From Osmia lignaria lignaria (taxonomy: Eukaryota; Arthropoda; Insecta; Hymenoptera; Megachilidae), in contig NC_135038.1 in NCBI RefSeq assembly GCF_051020975.1, forward strand, positions 7,190,001 to 7,254,000: DNA of 64,000 nt. Reading direction: 5' to 3'. Position numbers and translations under genes: made by a program. This document shows positions 49,639-63,200 of the stretch, one piece after another; positions within the stretch are counted from its first letter, which is position 1; each line of letters starts with the position of its first letter. The notes under the pieces were generated by a model that searched no databases, had not been told where the DNA came from, and worked only from the letters and a program-made list of their open reading frames with translations.

Positions 49639-51198
49639 AAGAAGTCTTCTGAAAGACTTGCAAAATTTCACAAGTAATTTATAAAAGAGTAAAATAAAAT
49701 TGTTAAAAATACTTATGCAACAGCAGTCTACAAGTTACAATTTAGAACAATATACCAACGTAAATTACAATTTTTCACATCTACAAAAGGATAAAAAAAA
49801 TTTCGTACAAATGAAAATAAAATTTTTTTCCAAATGAAGTTACTTGTTCCTCCGACACAGCTTTTAATATAATTACGGTATCAATTAGCACCCTTATTTT
49901 CCGTAGCTCTGTCGAGAAAATTCCAAGTTCTTCGACACTTACTTCTCAGAGAAAGTAGAATTTTCATGAACTTCCAGAAAACAGGTGGCGAGTGACCTGC
50001 GGAAATGGTAAAAACTTTTCGCGATGCTCGTCACAAGTTCGTCATTCGTCCAACAGAGATTCCAGTCGGATTATCTTCCAGTGTTCCTCGCCATAATGTC
50101 TGTCCAAGTTCGGCCGAGAAACGGTCCCTTAAACTCCGGCAATAAATGGAAAGCTTGCCGAAGCTGTGCTTGAGGATCTGAAACGACAAGAAAAACGATA
50201 AACTTGGAGCGTTTCCCTCTTTCTTCGGTTCCCCATGCTTCGTCCAATAATTTCCTCGTCTAGCCAAGGTGAACCATCTGTTTCTGAGCCGAATTTCATG
50301 CTGTCGTCGAATGAATTTCCGCTGAATCTGTCGCGAAAAGTTGCTGAAACGATGCCTGACGGGGTGCATCAAGTTCTGCTACACCTTTCCACCCATTTCC
50401 GTTTCGCGGACAAGTAATAACGTCAAAAGAACGTCATAGTGGCATGTTCCAGGAAAAAGTGTGAATAAATGCAATTTTTTAAAAATTTCCTTTCGTCTTC
50501 AACCCTTTCACTACGGACGACTGGTTATCAAACGTAAAGCCTTTTTATTTTATATTAAAAATAAAAAAATCTATACTGATAAATTTCTCGATGCAAATAA
50601 AATTTTATAAAGAAAATTATTTTATTGCACGTTCGGATATTGAATTTAATAATTAATTTTAAAAGGATAGGCACATGGACTGTTCTATAAATGCACAGGA
50701 ATTATTAATGAAATTAATTCACACTTTTTTATGAAACACGCTATCGTGCACCGAATAGGATAAAAGATTCTTGACCGTACCAGCTTTTCTTCCAGGACGA
50801 AACTTTTTTAAGGAAATTGTTTGTCCTGCCTCCGCGACTTTTCTGGCTTGCCGGAGAATATCTCGAGTGCAAGCGACGAATGCTTAAAGGTGTTCCTTTC
50901 CATCGAGAAAGCCACGATGAATCCTAAACGACCCTTGTCACCGACTACGTGGATCGATTAAACAATTGGTTGTCTCGCTTTTCGAACAACTTGCGCTCCG
51001 ATTTCAGTGCTCCACTTTTCTGTTTCTTCTTAGAGAACCATTGTTTTATGTGAGCCGTGCTCTTCAACGTACCGATGGAAATTCTAGAAATGTTTCTTTA
51101 TCAAGAATATTTTCATTTCGTTTTATTTTACAGGTATATTTCTAGTTTGTGTTGGAAAGTCAGTAAATAAAATAAGAAGTAAAAATCCATGGCTCTAT

Positions 51199-51457
51199 CT
51201 TGATATTTTAGATAATCGACGAAGACTTCTTTAAAAATCTATTTATGTACTATAATTTCATATATGGTATGATTTAGATATTTCAATAATTTATCTTAAA
51301 ATTTTCTCTCGATCTACATCACCATTAATCTTGATACTTTGGATAATTAATGAAGACTTTTTTAAAAATCTATTTATGTAATATAATTTCATATATGGAA
51401 TGATTTAGATATTTTAGTAATTTATCTTAAAATTTTCTCTTAATTTATAGCTCTATC
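51199..51457 (+). repeat. Tandem duplication (about 131 bp) at the 3' end of the upstream dynein gene
   Basis: Copies start at about 51,199 and 51,330. They share TCTTGATA-TTT-GATAAT, GAAGACTT-TTTAAAAATC, TATTTATGTA, ATATAATTTCATATATGG, ATGATTTAGATATTT and AATTTATCTTAAAATTTTCTC. The word GCTCTATC lies both at the left edge of copy 1 (51,192) and just beyond copy 2 (51,450), where it belongs to the last codons of the gene. The duplication therefore lies in the 3' untranslated region and begins at the stop codon. Confidence 0.88.
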
Positions 51458-54400
51458 GAACTACCTATTTTTACTTCAGACTTCCTCTTCTGAAGGTCTT
51501 CCGAAGATGTTTTCACTAAAGCAGCAGATATCCTTGGATACTTCATTTCTAATAGGTCCTTCTCGTCGTGTTCCTTCACTTTCTGTTTCAACCTATTCCA
51601 CAATTCCTGCTGCCTCTGCGCCTCAATTTCTTTCATATGTTCCATAGTTTTTCTCTTCTTCATTGATCGTTTTCTTCCAAAAAGCGAATCTTTGCTCATA
51701 GACGGTTTCTTCTTCATCGACAACTCGCTGATTTGTTTAGAGGACGGTTCTGGTTTCGGTTCCTTCTTTTCTTCGGCCTCTATCTTCTTCGATGTCTTCT
51801 CTTCCAGTTTCCGTTCGATTATCCATGAACTGAGATTCCCAGCTAGAACTCTCTCTTGCCATGCACGCACTTCCTCTTTCGCTATTTGAAGTTCCTTACG
51901 TAGAACATTTGGCGGTGCGTTCTTCAGCGTTAACATCCTCCTCTTATTCGCCGGTGAAAGATCAGGGATTTCGTCGAGCTGTGTAGTTAATTTTCTGAAC
52001 AATTTGTCCTGGATAAGGGATGATCTTACTTTTTCGGGAAGCCTTATCGTCAGTTTATATTGTTGCGCTTCTTTCAAACGTTTGGCTTTTGATACCTCTG
52101 AAATATAAGGACGTCATTTTTGTCGATTGAAAATTAATATTCTGATTTTTGTTTGTTATAAATTGATATGTAATATGGAAAAAGAAATGGAGAAATAAAT
52201 TTAGAAAGAACTAACTTTGTATAGATAAACATTAATTTTTTTTTTTAAATTACTTTACTAAAATTTTTTTAATGTTACTGAAAGTTTACAAAATAGATTT
52301 AGTGTTTGTAATTCATATTTCTATTATATTCTGTTCAATATCTAACTAATAATATTTCAAAACGTAAGAGAAATGCGCATTTTTTAAATTCAATTCATTT
52401 AACGTTCATTTAATCATGGAAAAATATTGAAACGTGAAGTTTCCTGATGATATTAAATCAGAATTAATACATTCTACCGGTGTATTGATTTGAATGAATC
52501 AATATTATCAACGGACCGGGAACAAAGCATTCACTGGGCACGATTTTTCTTTCCGACGTTAATTAATTCCATCCTAATTTGTAATCGCGAAACTCGCTCC
52601 AACGAGTCAACCGTTCTTTATAATTCCCATGGACCACCCAATATCCCCATTTACATAATCTCGAATTAATTCCTGTTCGCGCTATAAAAACAGGAGAAAA
52701 AGGGGAAATAATACGGTGGAATGGGAATGAGCGGATCTGCGGTTGATATTTCACGTCGCGGGAAGGAGAGAAAATTTCCGGCTACTCGAACAATGTCTAT
52801 GAACGCGCGATCAGAATGCAAAAATTGCTTTTATGATATCGGTCCGTCCCCAATATGGAAATAAATCCTCCACACGCGAGAGACTGCATCGCCATTAGCT
52901 TCGACATACACACCGTTGGAAATATTTTTCAACGCGATAAGACAATATTTTCCTGGATGCGGTGGGCTTTCGTGTTTGCGAAGCTTGATTTATTGGCATC
53001 CCGTCGTTTATCGTAAAAAAAAAAAAAAAAAGAAAAAAAGAAAATGAAAAAACATCTGTGTATTCGAGAGATTGAAGATTTAACGATAGATCCGTCCGAG
53101 AGAATCAGAATAACTTTGTTTGATATCTCTTAATAATATTTATACTCGAATGATTTTGTTTTAGTTAAAATAATATTTTTCTGAAGGAGAAATAAAATGA
53201 TGAGGTAAAGAATTAAATGTTCAACATGAAATTACACAATCGCGTAATAGCTCGATGGCTCGTTACTTTTATTAACTTCCAGGCGATCGTTTAAGTGCTT
53301 TCCGACGCGTTAAGCTCTGTTAACTATAACTAACTCGACGAGGCGGCTACTTGGGACTCGTGGAATACCGGAAACGCGGAACGGAATTAATTCACCGGCA
53401 GGACTGTGATACGACCGCGACAGACCGTGTACCTTGTTTGCAGTTCCTCTAACCCCCACCCCGTCGTGATCGTAGAATTTACAAGTGGTATAACCGTAGC
53501 GACAACTTGGCGCAAACTTTCGGAAAATTTCCCTGGAAGCGTGAAATGAAATTCCTCGGAAATTATTGAGTAAGCTTCCTAGTCAATTACAAAGGAACTG
53601 TACACTTCGAGTGATCCCTCAAGGATGTTGATTTACACGGGGTGACACAGGGTACCCTTGAAAAATTAATCTCGACGAAAAGGAATTACCAACAGGTACT
53701 TCCTGCGTTAATTAATTTGATCATTTTTAGTCATAAAAGATTGCTTTTTGAATTTTTTCTACGCGGAGATTGAAATTTACTGAAAGAACAGCGACGTATT
53801 TTTCATGAAATTGAAATTTTAATTAGATATTGTGCTTCGAACCTTCGACGCTCTGGCTTGAAATTAGTTATGCTATTATTTTAGCAAAAATAATTACCTG
53901 TAGGTAATTATGAGAAAAATTCTTTGAAATAATGTCACCTTTCTGTCAAATTAGAAAGAGTAAAAGACAAAATGAAAAGAAATATGGAATTATTGAAAAA
54001 AAAAATAGTATTCTATCTTAACAATCTTACCCTCCATGTCTTTGCAACAAATTTCCGGTTTGCAGATCGCACCACAAATCTTCTTCAACATCTGTCTTGA
54101 TCGTCTTTTCCTTCGCATCCTCGCCGAGTGAGGATCCATATCTTCGCTGACCTTTTCTTTCGACTCTTTCGAAGTCCTTCGAAGTTCTTTTTGCATTTTT
54201 GGTCGACTCCAGATCTTTCTAATGGATCTCCGTTCCCTTTTCGGCTCCTCCTTCACGGATACTTTGTCCTCCTCTTCATACTGCGGAACCCCGACTATCC
54301 TCTTCCTCAACAATTCCTGCGCTGCATCTACGTCCTCTTTATCTACTTCCACATATTTCTCGGAGTCCTTTCAGAACGAGAAAAAAAAAACACGGTACAT

Positions 54401-57400
54401 GCATCATTTCTATTGCACGTTCATGGTGTTCGTTGCACAGTCACGTTGAAATTGGTGAACTTTTTCATTCATGTTTCTTTAGAAATGTTATACGTCTCTC
54501 GAGTTCTTTAACTCTCTTCACTCGTATGTATTAAGCTGTCGCGTATCAAATTTGATGACATAAAAGTATTGCAATATTCAACTTCTGACACATCAATTTA
54601 AAGTCTAAGGTTTGGAGAATGGAACGACATAAAAGTTTTCTGAATATTCTTAGTAGGAAATGGCTGGACCTTTGTTGGGATTAACAATAGATCAATCATA
54701 CGTAGAAAGTATATATTGTGCTTTTCTTTTATAGACAGAATGTTAAAAAAAGAATTGTAGATTCTTTGTCATATAATAAATTAAAAATTTCATCACTATT
54801 TTGGGATATAAGTAAATGAAAATTGAATATTAGTTAATGGACGATGCTAAGAATAAGCTGCAGGTTGGATAATACATTAATTAACCATTAGGTATTGAAA
54901 ACATTAACAAGTACTATTTTGGGATACTTTTATGTCATGAAATCGTCTCGGACTCTGAACAATTCAAAATCAGCCATTTGATGTGCAATAATTTTGAAAA
55001 GTGATTGACAGCCAGAGATGAATTAATTTTCCCCTCCAAAATACTTATGAATTACAATGTACGAATATAATAACATCGAATAAAATTTCCCAAAAATCTT
55101 ACGATTGATGAAACAAAAAGAAATAAAAAGAAGGCAAAACTGTCTGATTGATTTCGATCAACAAACTTCTAATACAATTTTCTGTTTTACCTCTTCAATT
55201 CTACGGAAATATTCGTCCTCTGCCTCCTCTAATGGTGGTTCGTTCGATTTACGAACGCTCTTTCCTTTTAATTTCACGGTCTTTCGTTTTAGCGAATCGT
55301 GATGATCCCCGCTGAAGTGATGCTCCTTCTTCTTAGTTTTGCTATCTTTCCGTTTGCCTTTCTTTGGCGGCCGTCTACGCACACGGTCCTCTTCCATATC
55401 AGGACCATAAATTAATCGTAATTCTTTCATTCGATTGTCGAGTCCCTTCTGATATCGACCGCATCTGTCCAGATACTGCGAGAAAAACGAAACGATGATC
55501 GTAATATTTTCTAACGTTTTCCGAACGAATTAATTTCCCGAGGAAAGCCGAGAATTCCGTCTACTTGCAGCTGTTTCTTCTCGGTTAAATTCATCGCGAA
55601 AATCCGGCTGACCTGATTTCGCGAAATCAGAGAGAAGCAGCGGGGCTTATCAAGAAACGTAGCTTCGTTTAATCAAACTATTTGGTGTTAGGTATGTTTG
55701 CTCGAGATATACAAGTTAAGGTGATCGTTCGATGACAAATTTTCTCTGTTTACGAAAAAAAAAAAAAAAATTCTCACCTCTTTATCTGAATTCTTTTATG
55801 AGTCATATAATTATTACGTATAGACGATCTCGAATCTTCAGAATGTAATTTTTTAACATTAGAACTAGGCAAAATGACTGGTTTTAAGTTTCTTATTTTA
55901 ATTTACAAATTTTATCGAGGTATTTTTACTAATAATAATTACCAATAATTTTACTAATTCGTTCTTTATCAAAATTAATTTTCTGCTATTTTCAATTTAA
56001 AAATTAGAGTGCATCGAACGTCATGTATTAACAATAGTTCTATTGTTTAAAAAAAAAATTCAAAACATAAATTGTAGATTCTTTGTCATATAATAAATTA
56101 AAAATTCCATTACTATTTTAGGATATAAGTAAATGAAAATTGAATATTAGTTAATGGACGATGCTAAGAATAAGCTGCAATTTGGATAATACATTAATTA
56201 ACCATTAGGTTAATTAGGTCTTTTTTTTCTAAAAAAAAAGAAGAACATAACTAGATTGTAAAGTGAAAGAAGAATTTCTTACGTTACTTAAACGGTTTCT
56301 CTCATCTTTGCTGAACACCGTTAGATCCTCCGAGCATTGCAACAAGTATATATTGCCATTATGATTCCCAACACCAATTAGTGTGCCATTGCTTTCGATA
56401 CTTAGCGACGTTAACTTGTTCTGACAAACATGAATCGATGTCAAGGGTGTTCTTATACCCGCTAGAATGTCGTACGCTTTCAATTCACCTCTTGTGTTTA
56501 TAACGTAAAACACGGAGCATCTGGATTTACTCCAACATCCACCGCTCAGATCTTCATCTTCGCTGTACGGAACATTGACAACGGATTTTTAAAATTATAT
56601 ATATTTTTTTTTTAAATCTCTTCAATTATACTTCGCGTAATTATGAATCGCACCGAGTTCTAAGAAAGCATCCTTCCTTCGTATCATCCGCCCAGACTTT
56701 GGCAGAACGATCACCGATTGTCAAAAAGTTTTTTACAACAGCGGGATTCCTGTCGATAGAGACGACCGGTCCTGTGTAACACATGAACTTCGACGCCAGT
56801 TTTTCGATACGATTAAGATTTCTTTTGTTCACGTTGATGATCATGCCGTTTTGCATGCCGGCTAGAAATCTACTGCTGATGGTCTGTTCGTATTGGAGAG
56901 CCGTCACACCGATCGCTTTCACGATGTCCGCTCTAGATGGGCTGTAGAGGTCCATCACCAAGATGTCACTCGGTTTCCTTGGGAACCTCGTATCCCACCA
57001 TAGCACAGCCCCGTCGGTGGAGGCTGAGAAAAACTCTGTGTTCACTTTCGACGGGATCCAAAGGGCTTGGCTCACTGGAAACCTTCGGATACGATGAAGA
57101 AACAATGATCAAAGTGATAACTTTATTTTAGTATAGCAAATATATTTGCTATGAAATAAATTAAGGAGCTGAAATTATTTTACCATTAATACGTTGAATG
57201 GTACAGTGAAAATGGGCATTTGTCGTGGGACGTATTGAAGCTTTAATTATTAAGAGTAGGAATAATTTTTTCATATTTCAATTTGATATTTTATATTATT
57301 TGTACAATAGCAAAAAAAAATGGCATTTAATGTGTTAATAATCATAGCAATTTAATAAAGAAAAATCTGATATAATTTTCCCATCTACGATAACTGAAAT

Positions 57401-60208
57401 TCGAGCCAGTAACTTGATAAAATATTTTTGCATTACAATGGTAAACCGATATGAATGATAAAAGCGTAATGAAATATTTCTCACAAATTTCACATTTCTC
57501 TATTTACCAAATCAATGAGAACTATGGTATTGAAAATTCAAATTGAAAATTGATATATGAATACCTGTGACTGTAATAAGGATGGGATGTGTGGATGGGT
57601 GTACCACTTGTTCGAATATCCCAACAACACACTTGGCCGGACAAAAGACCGGCAACTAGTACCACGGGATCACGAGGATTAAATTCAATTGTCACTAATG
57701 GAGATGATGATTTTAATGTACAGTATGGTTTGCTGGAGTTTTCTATACAAAGAAAGCGATATAATATTACGATGAGTGGAAAAATTTTCTGAAAATGTTT
57801 TTTCTAAATTGAAAATCCTTAACACGTTAAGTGCTAATTATAATTAATTTAGAATATAATTTTTTAAACTTTCCACTTGCTGTCAATATCGCTTGAAATA
57901 AATACTCCCTTACCACCGTAAGTGATATAATTAATCCAGAATAGAATTTTTTAAACTTTCCACTTGCTAGAAATATTGCCTAAATTAAGTAATAAAATAA
58001 ATATTTCTTTAACTATTTTTTACCCTGCAGCATTCAATGCGTCAATATTACATCAATGGCGCTTATGCAACGACACCTATGCATTCTTTCACAATCAATC
58101 TTCCGAGCTACCTACGGTATCTCGTCTTTCATCGAAACGATATCAAATTTCCGCGTCCAAGATGAATCGAATCGATGGAATAGCATTCCGTTTCAAGGTG
58201 CCGTGGCAAATAACGCCGATCGAGTGTGGTTCGTCGTCGAATAACATAAGGAATATCCGAGTACCGATGTCCCATATGTAGGACTCTGGACTCACGTCGG
58301 CCGAATGCTCTTCAAATTCCGTAAAGGAGTAAGCAGCAGCCAATCGATTCGAACCACTCGCACACCAGGACAGATGTCTGATTGGTCTCTTGATCACTTG
58401 CGGATCCGTGTACGAGTTCCGGTTCCTGAATAAGAAGCAGACAACACCGAGGAGAATTGAATTTTTATTCGAGATCAAATCTCATCTGCCTCTTTGATGT
58501 TACGAATAGAAGATCATCGAAAACTTTACTGGTTTGTTACAATGCTGACTCGGTTGAATTGTCAGTTACACCGGGCTCTTGGAAAACTCGAAGAAATTTT
58601 CGAAATACGATTCGGTTGAAATTGGGAAGTTGATTTGGTAAAAAAACTTTAGATAGGAACTGTAGTACGTGTTATTTGTGTTCGAAGTTTAACGTAATAA
58701 AGTAATGAAATAAACGTAGGGTCTATAGAACCCTGCAAGGTAACGATGTAACTTTTTTGTTACGTTTGTTAGCACTAGTTAGATCAAAGCTTTGATTTTG
58801 TAATTACTATTCTAGATAGAGAGATATTTGAAAAACAGTTGATTTGCAAAAAGGTCAAGCACCGTTACGAGCCAATAAACTTTTCAATCACCTTTCAATA
58901 ACAAATTTACTGAATTTTACAGTTCAGTGTATTTAAGTTGTTTCATTGAACCAGTTTGAAACAATTGTCTTATTGTTCACGATTCATTTACTCGATTCGA
59001 TTCAAGCTTTAAACTTTATCTGTTGATTGTTTTCAGAATTGATAGCAAAAGTTTCGGTATATTTGGAAAAACCTACTTGATATTGTAATGCTTGGCAATG
59101 GATGTTGGAATCAGATCGTCGAAATATTCTTCATGAATATTCACCGCACCATTTTGTAACACACAATGTTCCATTGGCTAAATGACATTTAATCGTGAAT
59201 AATTCAAGCATACGTAAAAATTGAAATTTACTGCAGAAAGCATAAAAACATTGAATATATATTTTGCTGAGAATGAATTGAAAAATAAAAATATATGAAA
59301 CATGGTGTTTGAGTTTCTGTAAATTGAATATTTTTTCAATTTATTTTTATAAATATTTAGTTGACAATGTCCCGTTATATAGCAGTATATTGTACATATT
59401 TGAACAAAGTACGACTTCGAATAAATATCAATATTACTTTTACGAATGTTATGTAAAATGTAAATGGACGTAATGGAAATTGAAGATCAATTTTCAGTAT
59501 ATTTTCTTTAAGAGAAACTCACTGGTACAAGTTTTTTTAAACATGGAGCCCAACTATTATGCCTTTCGATACGTCGACGATATCTATAAACAGCTTCATT
59601 ATCATTTACATTGATTTCTTTTGGCCAACCACCCTCTGTATGGAATGTTCCTGTATTACACACAAGCTTTACTTTTGTTTGCACCTAAAAAACCACGAGA
59701 GACGAAATATGATAATGAATTAATATTAATTTTTATTTTTATAAATCTACCCATTACCCATTTATTAAAATTCATATAAATACTGATATGCATGAAAGTA
59801 AATGATAAATAATATATCTATGAAATTTCAGTGATTAAACGACAATAGCAACCCTTTACATATTGATTGATTTTCATTAGAAATTTACCATATGGAATGG
59901 GTTCAATTAATTACTAATAATTCCTGTAACGATAATCCTATTATCCATTGACATTACAATTGAGGTTAATCATAGCTTCAATCATTATTATTATCAGTTT
60001 AATAGAATATTCTTACTTCATGAACCGCAAGTTGTACAGACTTCTGTACATGGCAATTATTATTTAAACGAAGAATATAATTATCCAAGAATTTTGGATC
60101 TGGTAATATCGCTTCTTCGGCTATACGATCATAGTGTTCAAAGACACATTGTTTCCCAAATTGATATCTTGGCTTGATATATGAATATCTTAACATCTCC
60201 GTCGCCAT
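51445..60208 (-). CDS. Axonemal dynein intermediate chain 2-like protein, upstream paralogue (925 aa, 10 exons)
   Basis: A second DNAI2-family outer-arm dynein intermediate chain, in tandem with and colinear with the gene at 38,041-45,392. Coding exons, 5' to 3': 60208-60017, 59684-59523, 59177-59077, 58425-58265, 57742-57565, 57082-56654, 56562-56283, 55475-55191, 54367-54031, 52097-51445 (stop TAA 51447-51445). Phases are 0,0,2,1,2,2,0,0,1. I chose ATG 60,208 over an upstream in-frame GTG by alignment with its paralogue. Exons 2, 3, 5 and 6 equal those of the paralogue in length (162, 101, 178, 429 bp). Family marks: GGWPKEIN, MEHCVLQNGAVNIH, FFSASTDG (282-289), WD-type repeat ends at about residues 246, 294 and 395. 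The tail has CKPEICC (698-704), a K/E-rich coiled-coil-like segment, and YPRIS (895-899). Exon 10 is much longer than in the paralogue. Both products may compete for or share an outer-arm site in different cell types; that is inference. Confidence 0.9.
54754..54893 (+). repeat. Copy 1 of a 140-bp direct duplication
   Basis: It begins ATTGTAGATTCTTTGTCATA, contains GAATATTAGTTAATGGACGA, and ends ATTAATTAACCATTAGG. The second copy is at 56,071-56,211. This copy is in intron 8 of the upstream dynein gene. Confidence 0.92.
56071..56211 (+). repeat. Copy 2 of a 140-bp direct duplication
   Basis: It is nearly identical to 54,754-54,893, with only about half a dozen differences by eye. It lies about 1.3 kb away in intron 7 of the same gene, with exon 8 between the copies. 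The high identity points to a recent event or gene conversion. Confidence 0.92.
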
Positions 60209-63200
60209 CGTCACTCGTTGAGTCTCGTGCACGATAACACAACATTTAAATCACAAAAAAGATACACCAAAAATAAATTATCAAAAAATTAGAGAAAAGT
60301 CAAAACGTTCGAACCGAACGGCAGCCTGAAGCAGACTGACGAACGAAGCGTGAGGTAAACACGAGAAGGTCGATACAAGACTTGTTTCCAATGAATATGC
60401 TTCGAGTATTCAAAACATAACTTTCTTATCACTTTATTGTTATTGAAATACGCACAATGAGTTTATGCAAAAAATTTCCAAACCCCCTTTGAAACAGAAT
60501 AATTTTTTAAAAATTGGAGCAAATAATTCTTTTTTTTTTGGAAAGTAAAATTATTGTAATAGTCTCAATATCTTTATTGATTTATTTATTAATTCTTAAT
60601 GATTATTGCAAATAAGTTTGATGACTTAAGAAATAAAAAAAGGGTTCAAATAAGGACCAGAAGGTTCAGCTAAACGATTCTTAAACTATTGGAATTCCTA
60701 AATTAGAGATTTTGTATCAAGTACTTGAAAGTACCAATGGAGTAAACTACACAGGACAGAAATAATACCCAAGATTTATTAAAAATAAAATTGTTTCCTT
60801 GTTGAACGATCAACGAGCATTTTCCCAGGACTGGATGCGATAAAAACAGAGCACCGATCCGCGGTAGCATTGATTTATACAATCGTAGAGAAACCGTGTT
60901 ACTCGAAACATTGATGAATGTTTCAACGAGAACCACAATTTCCCTTCCAATTTCCATTCTCGACGATGCTCGACGGTTGCAAAGTCGTCTGCAGCAAGCA
61001 CAACCCGCTATTGAATCTTTCAAAGCGGTGAAGAACCCTGGCTCTCTCGTAGGCTTTCACTTTTCATCGAAACAGAGAGATAGAAAGAAAGAAAGAAAGC
61101 TTTACCATTTTCTCGGCCCTCGCTAATTTCCCGGTCCCGATTCCTTTCACCTATCGAAGATCCAATTTTCACCTCGAATCCACTTTATGGAATTAGAGGC
61201 GTCGTCGGTGACGTGGTTCTCAGCCCATCACTGCATTATCCCTTCGTGACCTTCCACAATTTCTGCTAGCCGCATGCCACGATCCAAAATCCGGCAATCA
61301 ATGCTTTCACACGGATCCGTAAATCGCATAAGCCACGCAGACAGAGAGATGGAACGCTATCTTCTCTGCTGAATCATATTCGATGCAGTCTCGTCACAAT
61401 CATGATCGATTGGCATGGTAAATGTGGTAAAGCGTGCACGGGAAAATGGACGTTCTCGATTCGACAGGATCCTGGCTAAAATTCACTTGGACCGTGTAAC
61501 GCGTATTAGCTCGCTTTCATTAAATGACCAAATTTCCTTTGAACCTTCGCGAGCCCGAATTCGGATACGAAATACGAGTTGCGAGTGGAAGGTTTTAACT
61601 TAAGCACATTTGTTTTTGATGATAAGGGAGTCTCGTGTCTATGGCAAACTATTTGCAACTTACCGAACAGATACAGGATTCAAAGTTTCTAACATCTTTT
61701 GAAAGTTTGCAGGCTGGAGAGTTTGAAGAGTCTAACGTTCTGCCTCGCTTCGTTAATTGCAAATTCAGCAATCACTGCTCGCACATGACTTTCAAGATCG
61801 CATAAGCCGACACGGAGGCTGTCTCTAATGAATCTGATTTAGTGCCGTGCAATCGAGATCCCTCGATCGATTAACAGATATTGCGTTCCAGACTTGGTAA
61901 TTAAGGAAATCTGTCTGGGAATGCATCTTCTTTGTCATTCGCTAAACTAATCGAAGTTCCAAATATCGAATAACAAATTTTAATAAAATTTTCAATCTTG
62001 TTAATTATTAATTACACGTCTGGTTAGGTGTTCTCTTTGTTTCCTTACGAACTAATTAATTGAAAACATAGAAACCGCTATTTCCTTACAGAGAGAAATT
62101 CCAATTAATTCCAGAGCATCGCGTAAACGACCTTACGTTGATTCTCGTCGTCGATAACTTGCAAAACGGAATTTATCGGAGAATGCCTTTGCGAGCGAGT
62201 TCTACAGCCGTGTAAGCCAAACTGGTGATGAATCAGATCGATCAGTGTCTGCGTATGTCCGGACACATATCGAAGATGAACCCGGCTTCCGGAACTAATG
62301 CAATCTAGGTTTGAATTCCTAGCTAGTGGAAATTCTAGTAGAATTTAATTGTCTAATGGAGGGATGTGTTTCGACAAACTTCCTGTAGATTGTTTATCAA
62401 CCTCGAAATAATTACAGCTTTGATAAACCAAAATGAAGGGAGCAAAGTATCTCTACCCAAAATGACCAATACGAATAATGAATTTTAACAGATTTATTCG
62501 TAATTGCAGACCCAATAATCAATCATTTTTTATAAAAATGTAAATTAGTAAATAAAAACTCTAACATTAAAACTATTATGCCATTAAAAGATATTTTCTA
62601 AATTGAAAATCGAGGTCCTAAAACCTTAATTTGGATAATTGAAATATAAAATTATATCGAAGAGAAAAGTGAACAAAGAATCCCAATAATTGAAAGTGAA
62701 CAATCTGAACTAAAATATATCATCTTCGACTTGAAGTTGCAGATAAATACAAAATTATTCATATCCATAATGTCAGCATCAAAATTTCAGTAATTATAAT
62801 TAAGAATCTTTTTCATTAACTAAATCATTATGTCGTGATATTTGTAACACTACTTGCGACGAATCAATATAATATCAAAAAGATCAAACGAAGCAACAAA
62901 TTCCATAAATAACTGAAGAAAATCCGACGAGCAATTAACCTCGAAAGCTACGAAATCGCTTTCAATCTTCATCCTGTCTTGAGATCAGTGTTCGAATAAT
63001 GAGGAAGAAGTAGAAGAATTGAAACAGCTATTGTGACGAAAGAACCGAGAAAGAGCAGAAGGAAAAGAGGGAAAAAAAACGATGTGAAATCTCGACGTAA
63101 GATACATCGACAAGTCATACCAGGAAATGTTGGGTCTCTTATTACGGAAGGTAAAGCTTTTTTCCACGTCAAAGAACGCGAGCAATGTCCTGATTTTCTA

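Larger units (their letters stand above)
45393..51198. other. Intergenic region between the two dynein genes
   Basis: About 6 kb. The first part upstream of the 45,392 start codon should hold the promoter of the downstream gene; no TATA box is convincing. CpG-richer patches lie at 45,980-46,290, 47,030-47,260, 48,490-48,960 and 49,900-50,420. Small frames there (minus 47,606-47,893; minus 50,031-50,372) lack recognisable domains. Confidence 0.5.

Noticed and set aside
51692..51889. Plus-strand frame of 65 codons
   Set aside because: Antisense shadow of the last exon of the upstream dynein gene.
53895..53915. AATTACCTGTAGGTAATT palindrome-like word
   Set aside because: A short 7-bp stem in AT-rich intronic DNA; such stems are common here and nothing else marks it.
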